Part shown: piece after piece, positions 6,722-14,447 of the stretch
Numbering within the stretch: the first letter of the stretch is position 1
How the letters are laid out: each line of letters starts with the position of its first letter
Assembly (NCBI GenBank): GCA_905181955.1
Contig: CAJJAC010000001.1
Location: 1-64,000, forward strand
Length of the DNA stretch: 64,000 bases
Direction: 5' to 3'
Origin: SAR86 cluster bacterium SAR86B
GTDB lineage: Bacteria; Pseudomonadota; Gammaproteobacteria; Magnimaribacterales; D2472
Made by a program: the position numbers and the translations under genes
Notes under the pieces: generated by a model
The model's database searches: none
The model's input: only the letters and a program-made list of their open reading frames with translations
What the model was told of the DNA's origin: nothing

Positions 6722-7234
6722 ATGAATAAAGAGTATGAAGAGTTTATTGAATCTGAGCAAGATAAGATAATAAAAAAAGATGCCGCCCAATTGAAACAGT
6801 CAGGCAGATGTCAGTGTGGAGACATATCTTATTCTTTTGATAGAGATAAACTTATATCAGCTCATAATTGTCATTGCAAAGATTGCCAGAGGTCTACAGG
6901 TTCTGGTAAAGCAACAATTTTATTTATAGCAAAAAAACATATATTAATGGAAGGAGATCTAAAGTTCTTCGAGGTAAAAGGCTCATCAGGATCTCATATA
7001 AGAAGGGGGTTTTGTGAGAACTGCGGGTCTGGGGTTCTAAGTTATGCTAAAGAGATATCACATATCCAATATATCAAAGCTGGAACCTTAGATGACTCTA
7101 GCTGGCTTAAAATAGATTCTAATTTTTTTATTGACTCAGCCCATGGCTGGAATAGCCCCAATGAATCCATAAAAAGTTTTAAAGGAAACCCTTCGATGCT
7201 TACTAAAATTAAAACACTATTTAAATCCTTTTAA
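6722..7234 (+). CDS. GFA (CENP-V/GFA) domain zinc protein
   Basis: The product has the zinc-binding GFA fold: GRCQCGDISY near residue 30, NCHCKDCQRSTGS near residue 57, and FCENCGSGV near residue 99. These cysteines form the two zinc sites of the glutathione-dependent formaldehyde-activating enzyme family. Most members are not true Gfa enzymes, so a general role in thiol or aldehyde chemistry is the safe call. An N-terminal extension of about 28 charged residues precedes the domain. It probably shares a transcript with the ABM gene 11 bp upstream. Confidence 0.85.
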   Translation: MNKEYEEFIESEQDKIIKKDAAQLKQSGRCQCGDISYSFDRDKLISAHNCHCKDCQRSTGSGKATILFIAKKHILMEGDLKFFEVKGSSGSHIRRGFCENCGSGVLSYAKEISHIQYIKAGTLDDSSWLKIDSNFFIDSAHGWNSPNESIKSFKGNPSMLTKIKTLFKSF

Positions 7235-7252
7235 TTGTATTTATACTAAATT

Positions 7253-7269
7253 TTGTAGTAAAACTACAA
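7253..7269. promoter_or_regulatory. Palindromic operator TTGTAGT-AAA-ACTACAA
   Basis: This is a perfect 7+3+7 inverted repeat, TTGTAGTAAAACTACAA. Its exact reverse complement occurs at 58301-58317 upstream of isocitrate lyase. It ends 45 bp before a putative -35 box. A matching half-site ACTACAA lies at 7347-7353, just after the putative -10 box. It is a likely binding site for a dimeric regulator, whose identity is unknown. Confidence 0.65.
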
Positions 7270-7314
7270 TAAATTAGCTTAAATAAACCTTCTAATACAA
7301 CTAATTTAAATTAG

Positions 7315-7343
7315 TTGACATTATTATTTCTCTAAATTAATTT
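7315..7343 (+). promoter_or_regulatory. Putative sigma-70 promoter of the cupredoxin lipoprotein gene
   Basis: TTGACA at 7315 is a perfect -35 box. After exactly 17 bp comes TAATTT as a weaker -10 box. The predicted start is about 80 bp upstream of the ATG at 7429, leaving a modest leader. The palindrome at 7253 lies upstream at about -90. Confidence 0.45.
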
Positions 7344-7428
7344 GTCACTACAAATACTGCCTTGCTTTGTTATATTGTTTATTTCATTGACGCCCAGTTC
7401 ATAGAGCCTTTTGGTTCAGGATTGCGTT

Positions 7429-9318
7429 ATGAATAAAAGAATTATAAAAAAATTACTCCCCCTAATAGTATTAACAGCATGTGGTGGTGGCGGTGGTGGA
7501 GGCGGATCTAGTTCAGGTGGCGGAGGTGACGGTTATAACCCCAACAACGCTCCCGTGATAGATTCCTCTACTACCACTTATTCAGTATTAGAAAATCAAA
7601 CTTCAGCCTTTACAGTTTCAGCATCAGATGCTGATGGTGATACATTAACCTACTCTATAAGTTCAGGAGATGATTCAGCTCTTATGAGTATTAATTCCTC
7701 CGGAGTTGTAACATTCATAAGTTCCCCAGATTTTGAATTACCTTCAGATGCTAATACTGATAATAATTATCAAATTACGGTTACAGTCTCAGATGGCTCC
7801 CTAACAGATAGTGAAAACTTCACTGTAACGGTAACAAACGATACATCCGATGATGTTACAACAACTAATTTTGACGGAGTTTTAATTAGAGATGGCTACA
7901 TTCAATCTGCAACTGTTTGCATGGCGGTCACTAATGCAGACGGAATTGATACTTGTGTAGATGCTACTTATTCAACTACAACTAACGCAGATGGTTCATT
8001 TTCGTTAGAAATAGATGACAATATTACTGCGACTATTAAATTATTAGCTCAGGATGGTTTTAATCCTGTCACTGATGATGCGGATTCATTTACTATGGGC
8101 TTAATTGACCCTACCACTGATCAAAATCTTGTTATTTCACCATTAAGTACAATGCTTTATGGTGATAATAGATTCTCTTATGAATCCCTTAAGGAAAAGC
8201 TTGGTGTTAACTCAAACTTCATGATTCGTTTTGATGATCCTTATCTTAGCGTTAACGATGCTGCATCAAATAAAGCAGCCTTAGTAAATACCCAGCTGCT
8301 GATGATGTATGAGGCCCTAAGTGCTCTGCAAAGTCAGTCAGGTGTTTCGGATAATTTAACAGCTGTTTCCACAATTAACGATGCTATTTTTAATCGAGAT
8401 GCTTCAACCGAAACCTCCCTTGGTGATACAACTCTAGTAAGAGACGTGCTACTTAATCTTGATTTACCTAATTACACAGTTACAAATGCACAACTAGAGA
8501 GCCTATCAGGAAGTTTTTCATCTTTTTTACAAAAGGTTTATGTTGATTCAAATAATGAGCAGGCATATTTCTCTATGACAGCAAGAGATCATGTGACTCC
8601 TCTTCTAAAAGGAATTTTGGATGATACAGTTGATAGCACTGAAATTGATCAAATAATTTTTAATACCTTGCAATGGATCTCAGATAAAAGTTCAAGAACA
8701 AATCTTACAGATGTTGAAGGCTTTAGAACAACATCCTATACAGTTGGAAATAGCGGCTCTGCGTACTATACAGTTGATGGAGTTAATGCAGATTCAACTG
8801 CGTTAGTAATATATGCAAAAGTTGGAGATACTATAGTCTTTGAGCCAACCGCAAATAGTGTTTTTACTGCACATCCATTTGAAATATCTACTACTCAAAA
8901 TGATACCGCTGGTAATAATAATATTGGTTCAAATCAAGGATGGAGCCAGTCAATTAATAGTCTTACAGTAACGGCAGATACGCCAACAGTTCTATATCCT
9001 CATTGTGGAGTGCATTCAGGTATGTACACTAACGGAAGAATAGAGATAGTGACAATATTTGATCAATCAAAACTAGATATTAATGAAACTTCTGGTGCAT
9101 TAGAGGTAAATGGTACTGTTTCTGTAGGCCCATACAAAGGTGCCTCAGGATTTACACACAAAGTCTATTTAAGAACTGCTGATGCTGGAGATAGTCAACA
9201 TGCACATGAGTTTAAAGAATATCCTGGAATAACTTTCTATATGCCAGCTGGGCAGGGTTATCACGGACAAGATACAACTTCAGGGGAACTTAGCTTTAAA
9301 ACTAAGTCGCATTATTAA
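7429..9318 (+). CDS. Polyglycine lipoprotein with cadherin-like and cupredoxin-like domains
   Basis: The signal peptide MNKRIIKKLLPLIVLTAC ends in a lipobox, and the anchor cysteine is followed by a polyglycine/serine linker. A cadherin-like Ig domain comes next (residues about 35-135, with SVLENQTS and ASDADGDTLTYSI). A long middle region is not recognised. Near residues 435-540 lies a blue-copper-like domain, with a histidine in FTAHPFEIS and the cluster YPHCGVHSGM giving Cys, His and Met ligands. A short His-containing tail follows. It is likely anchored outside the inner membrane or on the cell surface, binding copper for electron transfer. ATG 7429 is preferred over the upstream TTG because it starts the signal peptide. 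Confidence 0.8.
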   Translation: MNKRIIKKLLPLIVLTACGGGGGGGGSSSGGGGDGYNPNNAPVIDSSTTTYSVLENQTSAFTVSASDADGDTLTYSISSGDDSALMSINSSGVVTFISSPDFELPSDANTDNNYQITVTVSDGSLTDSENFTVTVTNDTSDDVTTTNFDGVLIRDGYIQSATVCMAVTNADGIDTCVDATYSTTTNADGSFSLEIDDNITATIKLLAQDGFNPVTDDADSFTMGLIDPTTDQNLVISPLSTMLYGDNRFSYESLKEKLGVNSNFMIRFDDPYLSVNDAASNKAALVNTQLLMMYEALSALQSQSGVSDNLTAVSTINDAIFNRDASTETSLGDTTLVRDVLLNLDLPNYTVTNAQLESLSGSFSSFLQKVYVDSNNEQAYFSMTARDHVTPLLKGILDDTVDSTEIDQIIFNTLQWISDKSSRTNLTDVEGFRTTSYTVGNSGSAYYTVDGVNADSTALVIYAKVGDTIVFEPTANSVFTAHPFEISTTQNDTAGNNNIGSNQGWSQSINSLTVTADTPTVLYPHCGVHSGMYTNGRIEIVTIFDQSKLDINETSGALEVNGTVSVGPYKGASGFTHKVYLRTADAGDSQHAHEFKEYPGITFYMPAGQGYHGQDTTSGELSFKTKSHY

Positions 9319-9391
9319 GTATTTAATTATGACGGTTGAGATTACCTCTCTCAATTCCGGCCATCATACTTTTTAAATAACTTAATGTTCT

Positions 9392-9418
9392 GGGGCCATT
9401 TCATATGGCCCCTTTTTT
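9392..9418 (+). terminator. Rho-independent terminator
   Basis: An 8-bp perfect stem, GGGGCCAT / ATGGCCCC, encloses a 5-base loop and is followed by six T's. It ends the cupredoxin lipoprotein transcript. It is the clearest intrinsic terminator I found in the window. Confidence 0.9.
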
Positions 9419-9450
9419 ATTTATACTTTAATTAAACAACAGGAAATAAT

Positions 9451-9543
9451 ATGGCTAAAGGATTAGATAAACAAAAAAATGAAAAGAAGAAAGGTAAAAC
9501 TTTAAAAGAAAAAAGAAAAGAAAAGAAAGAAAAGAAAAAGTAA
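9451..9543 (+). CDS. 30-aa lysine-rich small protein
   Basis: The peptide MAKGLDKQKNEKKK... consists mainly of lysine and glutamate and ends in KKEKKK. A good ribosome binding site (AGGAAA) lies 6-9 bp upstream. The ORF sits between a terminator and a convergent gene, so it must have its own promoter. From memory, similar MAKG...K-rich micro-proteins occur in many gammaproteobacteria, which supports reality, but their function is not known. High charge suggests nucleic acid or ribosome association, which is only inference. Confidence 0.6.
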   Translation: MAKGLDKQKNEKKKGKTLKEKRKEKKEKKK

Positions 9544-9555
9544 TTCTATAAAATT

Positions 9556-10158
9556 TTAATTTACTCTTTCTTTATTCATAACGATAACTGCTTTATAGAT
9601 AAAGAAAGGGAGTATTAGCCAAGGCACTTGGCTTTGCAGCATTACACTTCGACCATTAAATTCAAATAATAAAGGATTTATATATGGTCCAGCAGGCGAC
9701 AACGGCGCCCATGAAAGGTCTTTACCAACTGAAAGTTGGTCGTGGTATAAGAACATCTCAACAAAGATATTTTGCCCAATACACCAGGCCATAAAGATAC
9801 CAAAGGCACCCCAATTCCAATATTTAAATATATTATTATCTCTTTTTGCATAGCGCCACATTAACCATAATCCACCAAGCGTTATAGATCCGGCATCAGC
9901 AAGAGAATTCATAACCCAATTAATATTGATAGGTAGCCATTGATTTAATGTCGCTGAACGTCTTATATCAACTGAATCTCCATCTACCCAGCCATAGGTA
10001 AACCAAAGCTCCCACCCTATAGCGCAAGCTAAGAATGCACCAATATATATAGCTGGTACCCAATGAGGAAGAGATGATCTTTTTAAAATAATAAGATAGA
10101 TTGGTAACAGCGCTGCTACGTAAACTATAACTATTACTCTTAGTTCTTCAAAGGTCAT
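9556..10158 (-). CDS. Hypothetical multi-pass inner membrane protein
   Basis: This 200-residue protein has about five to six hydrophobic segments, starting with VIVIVYVAALLPIYLIIL and ending with VPWLILPFFIYKAVIVM. Aromatic residues are frequent, and several conserved-looking polar motifs lie in loops (WELWFTYGWVDGDS, NINWVMNSLADAG). I do not recognise a family. It is transcribed divergently from the crotonase gene across a 97-bp spacer with an inverted repeat, so the two may share regulation. It converges with the lysine-rich micro-ORF. Confidence 0.7.
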   Translation of the reverse strand: MTFEELRVIVIVYVAALLPIYLIILKRSSLPHWVPAIYIGAFLACAIGWELWFTYGWVDGDSVDIRRSATLNQWLPININWVMNSLADAGSITLGGLWLMWRYAKRDNNIFKYWNWGAFGIFMAWCIGQNIFVEMFLYHDQLSVGKDLSWAPLSPAGPYINPLLFEFNGRSVMLQSQVPWLILPFFIYKAVIVMNKERVN

Positions 10159-10180
10159 AATTGTTCATAATAAATATATT

Positions 10181-10225
10181 TAATACATGTCTAGCTCTAT
10201 ATTAATACATGATCGAAATGTATTA
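10181..10225. promoter_or_regulatory. TAATACAT repeats and inverted repeat in a divergent promoter region
   Basis: TAATACAT occurs at 10181-10188 and 10203-10210, and its reverse complement ATGTATTA at 10218-10225. The last two form an 8-bp inverted repeat around a 7-base centre. The position between divergent genes suggests an operator. The 8-mer is common by chance in AT-rich DNA, so only the arrangement is informative. Confidence 0.35.
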
Positions 10226-10255
10226 TATTAATTATCTTTAAATAGCATTTATATT

Positions 10256-10930
10256 ATGAATAAATCACTAGCAACTCTTACTAGACATAACGATGTATCC
10301 ATCATCACTCTTGATGACGGCAAGGCAAATGTATTTTCATACGATATGCTGTTTTCTCTTAACGAATGCCTAAAAGATGTTCCAAAAGATTCTGGCTCAC
10401 TTATCTTAGCTGGAAGAGATGGTATATTTTCAGGTGGATTTGATTTAAAAACACTTGGATCTGGCGATGTTGATGCCATTATAAAAATGGTTAGGTTAGG
10501 GTATAAAACTCTTTTAGACCTTTACGCATTTCCAAGACCTGTTGTTGCTGCAGTTACCGGGCATTCTGTTGCTTTAGGTATATTTGTAACCTGTTGTGCT
10601 GATTACAGGATTGCTATTGATGGTAATTACATATGCCAAGCGAATGAAGTTAGAAATAATATGGATATACCAATTCAAATAATGGAAATTGTGAAAGCCC
10701 GAGTAAACAAAAAATATTTCTACAGAGCTGTGCTTCATGGTGATCCTTTAAATATGAATCAGGCTGTTGAAGCTGGTTATATTGATGAACTGGTAAATGC
10801 TGAAGATTTGATGAAGAGAGCATTAGAGAAAGCGGAAGATTTAGCAACTCTTGGCCATCCTTTTTACGAAAATACTAAAAATGTTGCTCAAGCAGACATT
10901 GTTAAAAAAATTAGTGATGCAATTTTCTAA
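10256..10930 (+). CDS. Enoyl-CoA hydratase/isomerase (crotonase) family protein
   Basis: The 224-residue product has the crotonase fold. The oxyanion-hole segment LILAGRDGIFSGGFDLKTL lies near residue 50 and a second one, VAAVTGHSVALGIFVTCCADYRIA, near residue 100. It lacks the usual catalytic glutamate pair in an obvious form, so the exact reaction (hydration, isomerisation or another) is uncertain. Annotation as a crotonase family protein is safe. It acts on an acyl-CoA in the cytoplasm. It is divergent from the membrane protein gene and convergent with the NAD-binding gene at 10939. Confidence 0.85.
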   Translation: MNKSLATLTRHNDVSIITLDDGKANVFSYDMLFSLNECLKDVPKDSGSLILAGRDGIFSGGFDLKTLGSGDVDAIIKMVRLGYKTLLDLYAFPRPVVAAVTGHSVALGIFVTCCADYRIAIDGNYICQANEVRNNMDIPIQIMEIVKARVNKKYFYRAVLHGDPLNMNQAVEAGYIDELVNAEDLMKRALEKAEDLATLGHPFYENTKNVAQADIVKKISDAIF

Positions 10931-10938
10931 AATAAATT

Positions 10939-11622
10939 CTAATTAAAATTTTTATACGTAAAGTACTGAATTCCAGTACTATTGTTACTTAAATTTTTTA
11001 CTACAGATTGAGATAAAATCTTAACGTCAACTCCTTTATAGTCGATTAATCCTCCAATCATAAAAGGTTTAGTTAATAAGCTGACATATTCACCAAGAAA
11101 AACATCAAATCTGTATGAATTTTTATTTTTCTCCCAATCAATACGTCCGCACATGTGAGCAGGTCTAAAGATATTTGTAGATTCAAAATTCATACTAATG
11201 ATTTGATCCTCAACCTCACCCTTAGTTTTAAGATAGGTATTGAATGATTTAGAATTTGCTCCTACTGCTGAAACAATCGATATTTTTTGAATACCTGATT
11301 TTTTTGCTGCTTTGGCAAGATTGATAACATGCTGCTTATCAATCTTTATAAACGAAGAAATATCTTTCTTTTTGAGATAAATTAAATCCCAAAGCTTTAA
11401 AGGGGTTCCAAGGCATATAACGAGATGATCTGAGGAGGGTAGCTGAGTATCAGCACTGAGTTTATCAAAATCAAATATAAGATTAGTCGCGTTACTAGGA
11501 AGATTGTTGGGAATTTTCCTTGATAGTGTTGTTAATTCGACATCTTTTTTTGCCAGCTCCTGCATTATATGATTACCTGCAAAGCCCGAAGAGCCTACTA
11601 AAAGAATTTTCTGTTTGTTCAT
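10939..11622 (-). CDS. NAD(P)-binding Rossmann-fold protein (NAD(P)H-binding / epimerase-like)
   Basis: The start KILLVGSSGFAGNHIMQEL is a GxxGxxG Rossmann nucleotide-binding motif of the extended or atypical SDR family. Later segments, HLVICLGTPLKLWD and ISIVSAVGANSKSFNTYLKTKGEVEDQI, match the HTATIP2 / NAD(P)H-binding group, with the conserved serine and a YLKTK motif in place of YxxxK. The length of 227 residues is typical. The substrate is unknown. It is divergent from the TetR gene with about 150 bp between the two starts, and the TetR protein could control both. Confidence 0.8.
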   Translation of the reverse strand: MNKQKILLVGSSGFAGNHIMQELAKKDVELTTLSRKIPNNLPSNATNLIFDFDKLSADTQLPSSDHLVICLGTPLKLWDLIYLKKKDISSFIKIDKQHVINLAKAAKKSGIQKISIVSAVGANSKSFNTYLKTKGEVEDQIISMNFESTNIFRPAHMCGRIDWEKNKNSYRFDVFLGEYVSLLTKPFMIGGLIDYKGVDVKILSQSVVKNLSNNSTGIQYFTYKNFN

Positions 11623-11688
11623 AAAAAGATTTTATATTATCTATAAGCACTAATGTAATTAATACCAATAAATACACCATCATAATTT

Positions 11689-11702
11689 TGAGACATATCT
11701 CA
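11689..11702. promoter_or_regulatory. Short palindrome TGAGA-CATA-TCTCA, candidate TetR operator
   Basis: A perfect 5-bp inverted repeat around four bases lies in the divergent spacer, about 80 bp upstream of the preferred TetR start. TetR regulators often bind such palindromes near their own genes. The short arms leave room for chance. Confidence 0.35.
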
Positions 11703-11769
11703 TATAGATAAGTAAAATAAACAAATGATAGTTTCTACTACTAATTTTTTTTCTACCAATATTTTGGAT

Positions 11770-12330
11770 ATGTCAAAAAGAGAAAAAACCTACTTTAGCC
11801 TCATAGACGCATCAATTGATTTATTGGCTGATAAAGGTTTTCATAACGCTTCAGTAAAAGCAATATGTCAACAATCAGAGGTGGCTAATGGAACTTTTTA
11901 TAACTATTTTGTTGATAAAGAAGATATCTATTCTCAAGCATCTTTATACATTTCAAGACACTTAACTAAATATTTAGACTCTAAGAAATCTAAAGTTAAA
12001 GGCGCAGCTAATATTTTTAAAACTGGATATTTAGAATATATAAACTACCTTTCAGTAAGACCTAATTGGGCAGCTGTCTTAATACAGAGTCAAAGAGGGC
12101 ATTACGGAAAAGATGTTTGGAGTCTAAATAAAAGACGTGTGTCAGCTGATATTAAGCGAGGTATAAAAGAGGGTGTTTTTAAAATTAAATTTGATAATTT
12201 TCTTGTAGATCAAATCATGCAAATTGTGCTTCATTCAATAGGTCAGCAAATTGTATTTGCTCCAAGTAAAAGTATTACAAACAAAACTAGCATAGCGATA
12301 ATGAGGTTATTAAAATATGAAGAATCTTAA
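11770..12330 (+). CDS. TetR/AcrR family transcriptional regulator
   Basis: The N-terminal helix-turn-helix is clear: LIDASIDLLADKGFHNASVKAICQQSEVANGTFYNYFVDKEDIY is the TetR DNA-binding signature. A variable helical ligand domain follows. The track starts at 11725, but family members usually have only a few residues before helix 1, so I prefer ATG 11770, giving 186 residues. Neither start has a strong ribosome binding site. The gene overlaps the next one (thioesterase) by 14 bp, which implies coupled expression. A palindrome upstream may be an autoregulatory operator. The ligand may be an acyl-CoA or the substrate of the neighbouring hydrolases, by inference from context. Confidence 0.85.
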   Translation: MSKREKTYFSLIDASIDLLADKGFHNASVKAICQQSEVANGTFYNYFVDKEDIYSQASLYISRHLTKYLDSKKSKVKGAANIFKTGYLEYINYLSVRPNWAAVLIQSQRGHYGKDVWSLNKRRVSADIKRGIKEGVFKIKFDNFLVDQIMQIVLHSIGQQIVFAPSKSITNKTSIAIMRLLKYEES

Positions 12331-12736
12331 AGAAACAATGAAAATGTTTATTGAGCACAAGCCTGAGTTCCTAGAAATTTTAGGTTTTGAGGATTGCTCA
12401 TTTGATGAGAATAATAAAATATATTCATGCATTTTTAATCCATCAATTGCATTAACACATACAAATGGAACAATAGTTCAAGGTGGTTTTGTTGCTGGAA
12501 TGCTGGATTCAGCAATGGCTCAATACATACTAAATCTGCATGAGTTTAAAGTGAACCCATTGTCTTTGGATATCAATGTGAAGTACTTATTACCCTGTAG
12601 ACCAAAAAGACTAGAAGTTAATGCAAAGATTTTAAAAATGGGAAAATCAATTGCATTCACATCTGCTGAGCTATATCAGGATGGAAATCTTGTGGCAGCC
12701 GCAACTGCAACGAACAAACTGATAACCCTCAGATAA
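12317..12736 (+). CDS. PaaI-like hotdog-fold thioesterase
   Basis: The 139-residue product fits the PaaI/YbgC-like hotdog family. The segment ALTHTNGTIVQGGFVAGMLDSAMAQYI carries the usual catalytic region (G-G-x-x-x-x-x-x-D-x-A), followed by SLDINVKYLLPCRP and a late AAATATNKLI strand. Such enzymes hydrolyse acyl-CoA thioesters, often aromatic or medium-chain. It overlaps the TetR gene, so it is probably autoregulated by it, and it is followed by the HD-domain gene 37 bp later. The actual acyl-CoA is unknown. Confidence 0.85.
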   Translation: MKNLKETMKMFIEHKPEFLEILGFEDCSFDENNKIYSCIFNPSIALTHTNGTIVQGGFVAGMLDSAMAQYILNLHEFKVNPLSLDINVKYLLPCRPKRLEVNAKILKMGKSIAFTSAELYQDGNLVAAATATNKLITLR

Positions 12737-12773
12737 TTCACATGCTATATATATTTAATATATAATTTTTGAT

Positions 12774-13343
12774 ATGAATAATGAGCAAGCAAAATTTACC
12801 AAAATGATTGATGGTACAGAAGATGATTATAAAATCATTGGTGGTTGGGGTATGGAGCATACACTTAGTCTTTCTGGCAGACTTTTAGAGCATATGAAGC
12901 TTTTAAAAGGTGACACAGGTGGTTTTGCTGTAGATAGACTTACTCACTGCTTGCAAACTGCAACAAGAGCACATAAGGATGGCAGAGATACAGAGTATGT
13001 TGTCTGCGCATTACTTCATGACATAGGTGACACTTTGGGGCCATCTAATCATGCTGATATTGCAGCAACTATATTAGAGCCTTATGTTTCTGAAGAAAAT
13101 CATTGGATTGTAAAACATCACGGCATCTTTCAGGGTTATTATTTCTTTCATTTTCTTGGTTTGGATAAGAATATGCGAGATAAATACAAGAATAATAAGC
13201 ACTTTGACAAGTGTGCAGAATTTTGTGCAAAGTACGATCAAAATAGCTTCGATCCTGATTATGAATCTTATAATTTAGATTTCTTTATTCCTATGGTTGA
13301 AGAGGTCTTTAGAGCTCCTAAAAAATCTATATATAATTCTTAA
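12774..13343 (+). CDS. HD-domain metalloprotein (phosphohydrolase or MIOX/PhnZ-like oxygenase)
   Basis: The protein has an HD-superfamily core. LTHCLQTATRA supplies the first histidine near residue 62, ALLHDIGDTLG the HD pair near residue 83, NHADIAA another histidine, and KHHGIFQGYYFFHF a late pair. The two-histidine KHHG motif and the lack of a nucleotide-specific signature recall HD proteins of the diiron oxygenase group (MIOX, PhnZ). That would mean oxidative rather than hydrolytic chemistry, and I cannot decide between the two. The length of 189 residues suits both. It lies in the TetR-thioesterase-hydrolase run on the plus strand. Confidence 0.75.
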   Translation: MNNEQAKFTKMIDGTEDDYKIIGGWGMEHTLSLSGRLLEHMKLLKGDTGGFAVDRLTHCLQTATRAHKDGRDTEYVVCALLHDIGDTLGPSNHADIAATILEPYVSEENHWIVKHHGIFQGYYFFHFLGLDKNMRDKYKNNKHFDKCAEFCAKYDQNSFDPDYESYNLDFFIPMVEEVFRAPKKSIYNS

Positions 13344-13352
13344 TAGTAAATC

Positions 13353-14447
13353 ATGGAAAAAGAGGAATTATATAAACTTCTTGTACCAATAAAACCAAAA
13401 ACTACTTTTGCCCAATCTGAACATCCGGAGCAACCAGACTATTCAATAATTTATAATTGGGCGGCTTTACCCCACATTAAAGGTCTTCAGCATCAAGTTC
13501 CTGCTGATAATTATTCATCTATTACAGACTCTTCAGAAATAGATGTTTTTTATATTCACCCAACAGGTTTTTTTGGCAGACACTGGAATTGCAGAGTAGA
13601 TAAGAATATTGCTTCTTATGACAGAACAGAATTAATGCTCATAAATCAAGCCAGTGCTTTTAACGAGTCTTGCAATATATATGTACCTCATTATCGGCAG
13701 GCTACTTACTACTCTTACTTTGATAAAGGCGAGGATGGATTTAATGCTCATGATTTAGCTTATAGGGATATTGAGGATGCTTTTGAATATTATTTAGAGA
13801 ACTTTAATAACGGAAAGCCTTTTATCATTGCAGCTCATAGCCAAGGATCTCTTCATGGACAAAGACTTATTCATAATAAAATTCAAAATACTTCCTTAAA
13901 AGGTCAGATGATATGCGCATATCTAATTGGATATATGATTCCTGAAAATCATTTCAAAACTTTATTTCCAAATTTAGAACCATCTATATCACCTACCGAT
14001 ACTGGAACAATTATTACCTGGGCAACTGTAATGGAAGATTATATTAGAGCTAGAGAAAAAACAATTTTCTGGCTTCCTGATGGTTGGACAAAGCAAGATA
14101 TGGGCCAAAAAATAATTTCTACAAATCCACTTTCATGGACATTAGATGATGTTTGGGTAAATACATTAGATAAAAATTTAGCGGTAACAACTAAAGCTAA
14201 AAATTATAATTTTGCTGATCGTTTAGCTAAAGAATACTCTGGTTCTATTAAGTCGATCATTCCATCAAACCAACAAGATTTTAATTGCAAGATTAACCCT
14301 AGTAATGGCTTGCTTGAAACAAAAGGTGAGCTCGTTGATAAAATAAGAAAATTAGTAACCTCAGGTGATTTACATAGTTTTGATATTTCATTATTCTGGG
14401 GGTCCTTACGAAAGAATGTTAAAGATCGTATTCAAGCATTCATCTAA
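13353..14447 (+). CDS. DUF3089 family alpha/beta hydrolase
   Basis: The sequence matches DUF3089: IDVFYIHPTGFF near residue 80, a YVPHYRQATYYS segment near residue 135, and the nucleophile elbow IAAHSQGSLHGQRL near residue 175. Members are predicted serine hydrolases of the lipase/esterase type. No signal peptide is visible in this copy. It starts 10 bp after the HD gene and shares one base with the next hydrolase (stop and start overlap as TAATG), so the three are almost certainly one operon. The substrate is unknown. Confidence 0.85.
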   Translation: MEKEELYKLLVPIKPKTTFAQSEHPEQPDYSIIYNWAALPHIKGLQHQVPADNYSSITDSSEIDVFYIHPTGFFGRHWNCRVDKNIASYDRTELMLINQASAFNESCNIYVPHYRQATYYSYFDKGEDGFNAHDLAYRDIEDAFEYYLENFNNGKPFIIAAHSQGSLHGQRLIHNKIQNTSLKGQMICAYLIGYMIPENHFKTLFPNLEPSISPTDTGTIITWATVMEDYIRAREKTIFWLPDGWTKQDMGQKIISTNPLSWTLDDVWVNTLDKNLAVTTKAKNYNFADRLAKEYSGSIKSIIPSNQQDFNCKINPSNGLLETKGELVDKIRKLVTSGDLHSFDISLFWGSLRKNVKDRIQAFI

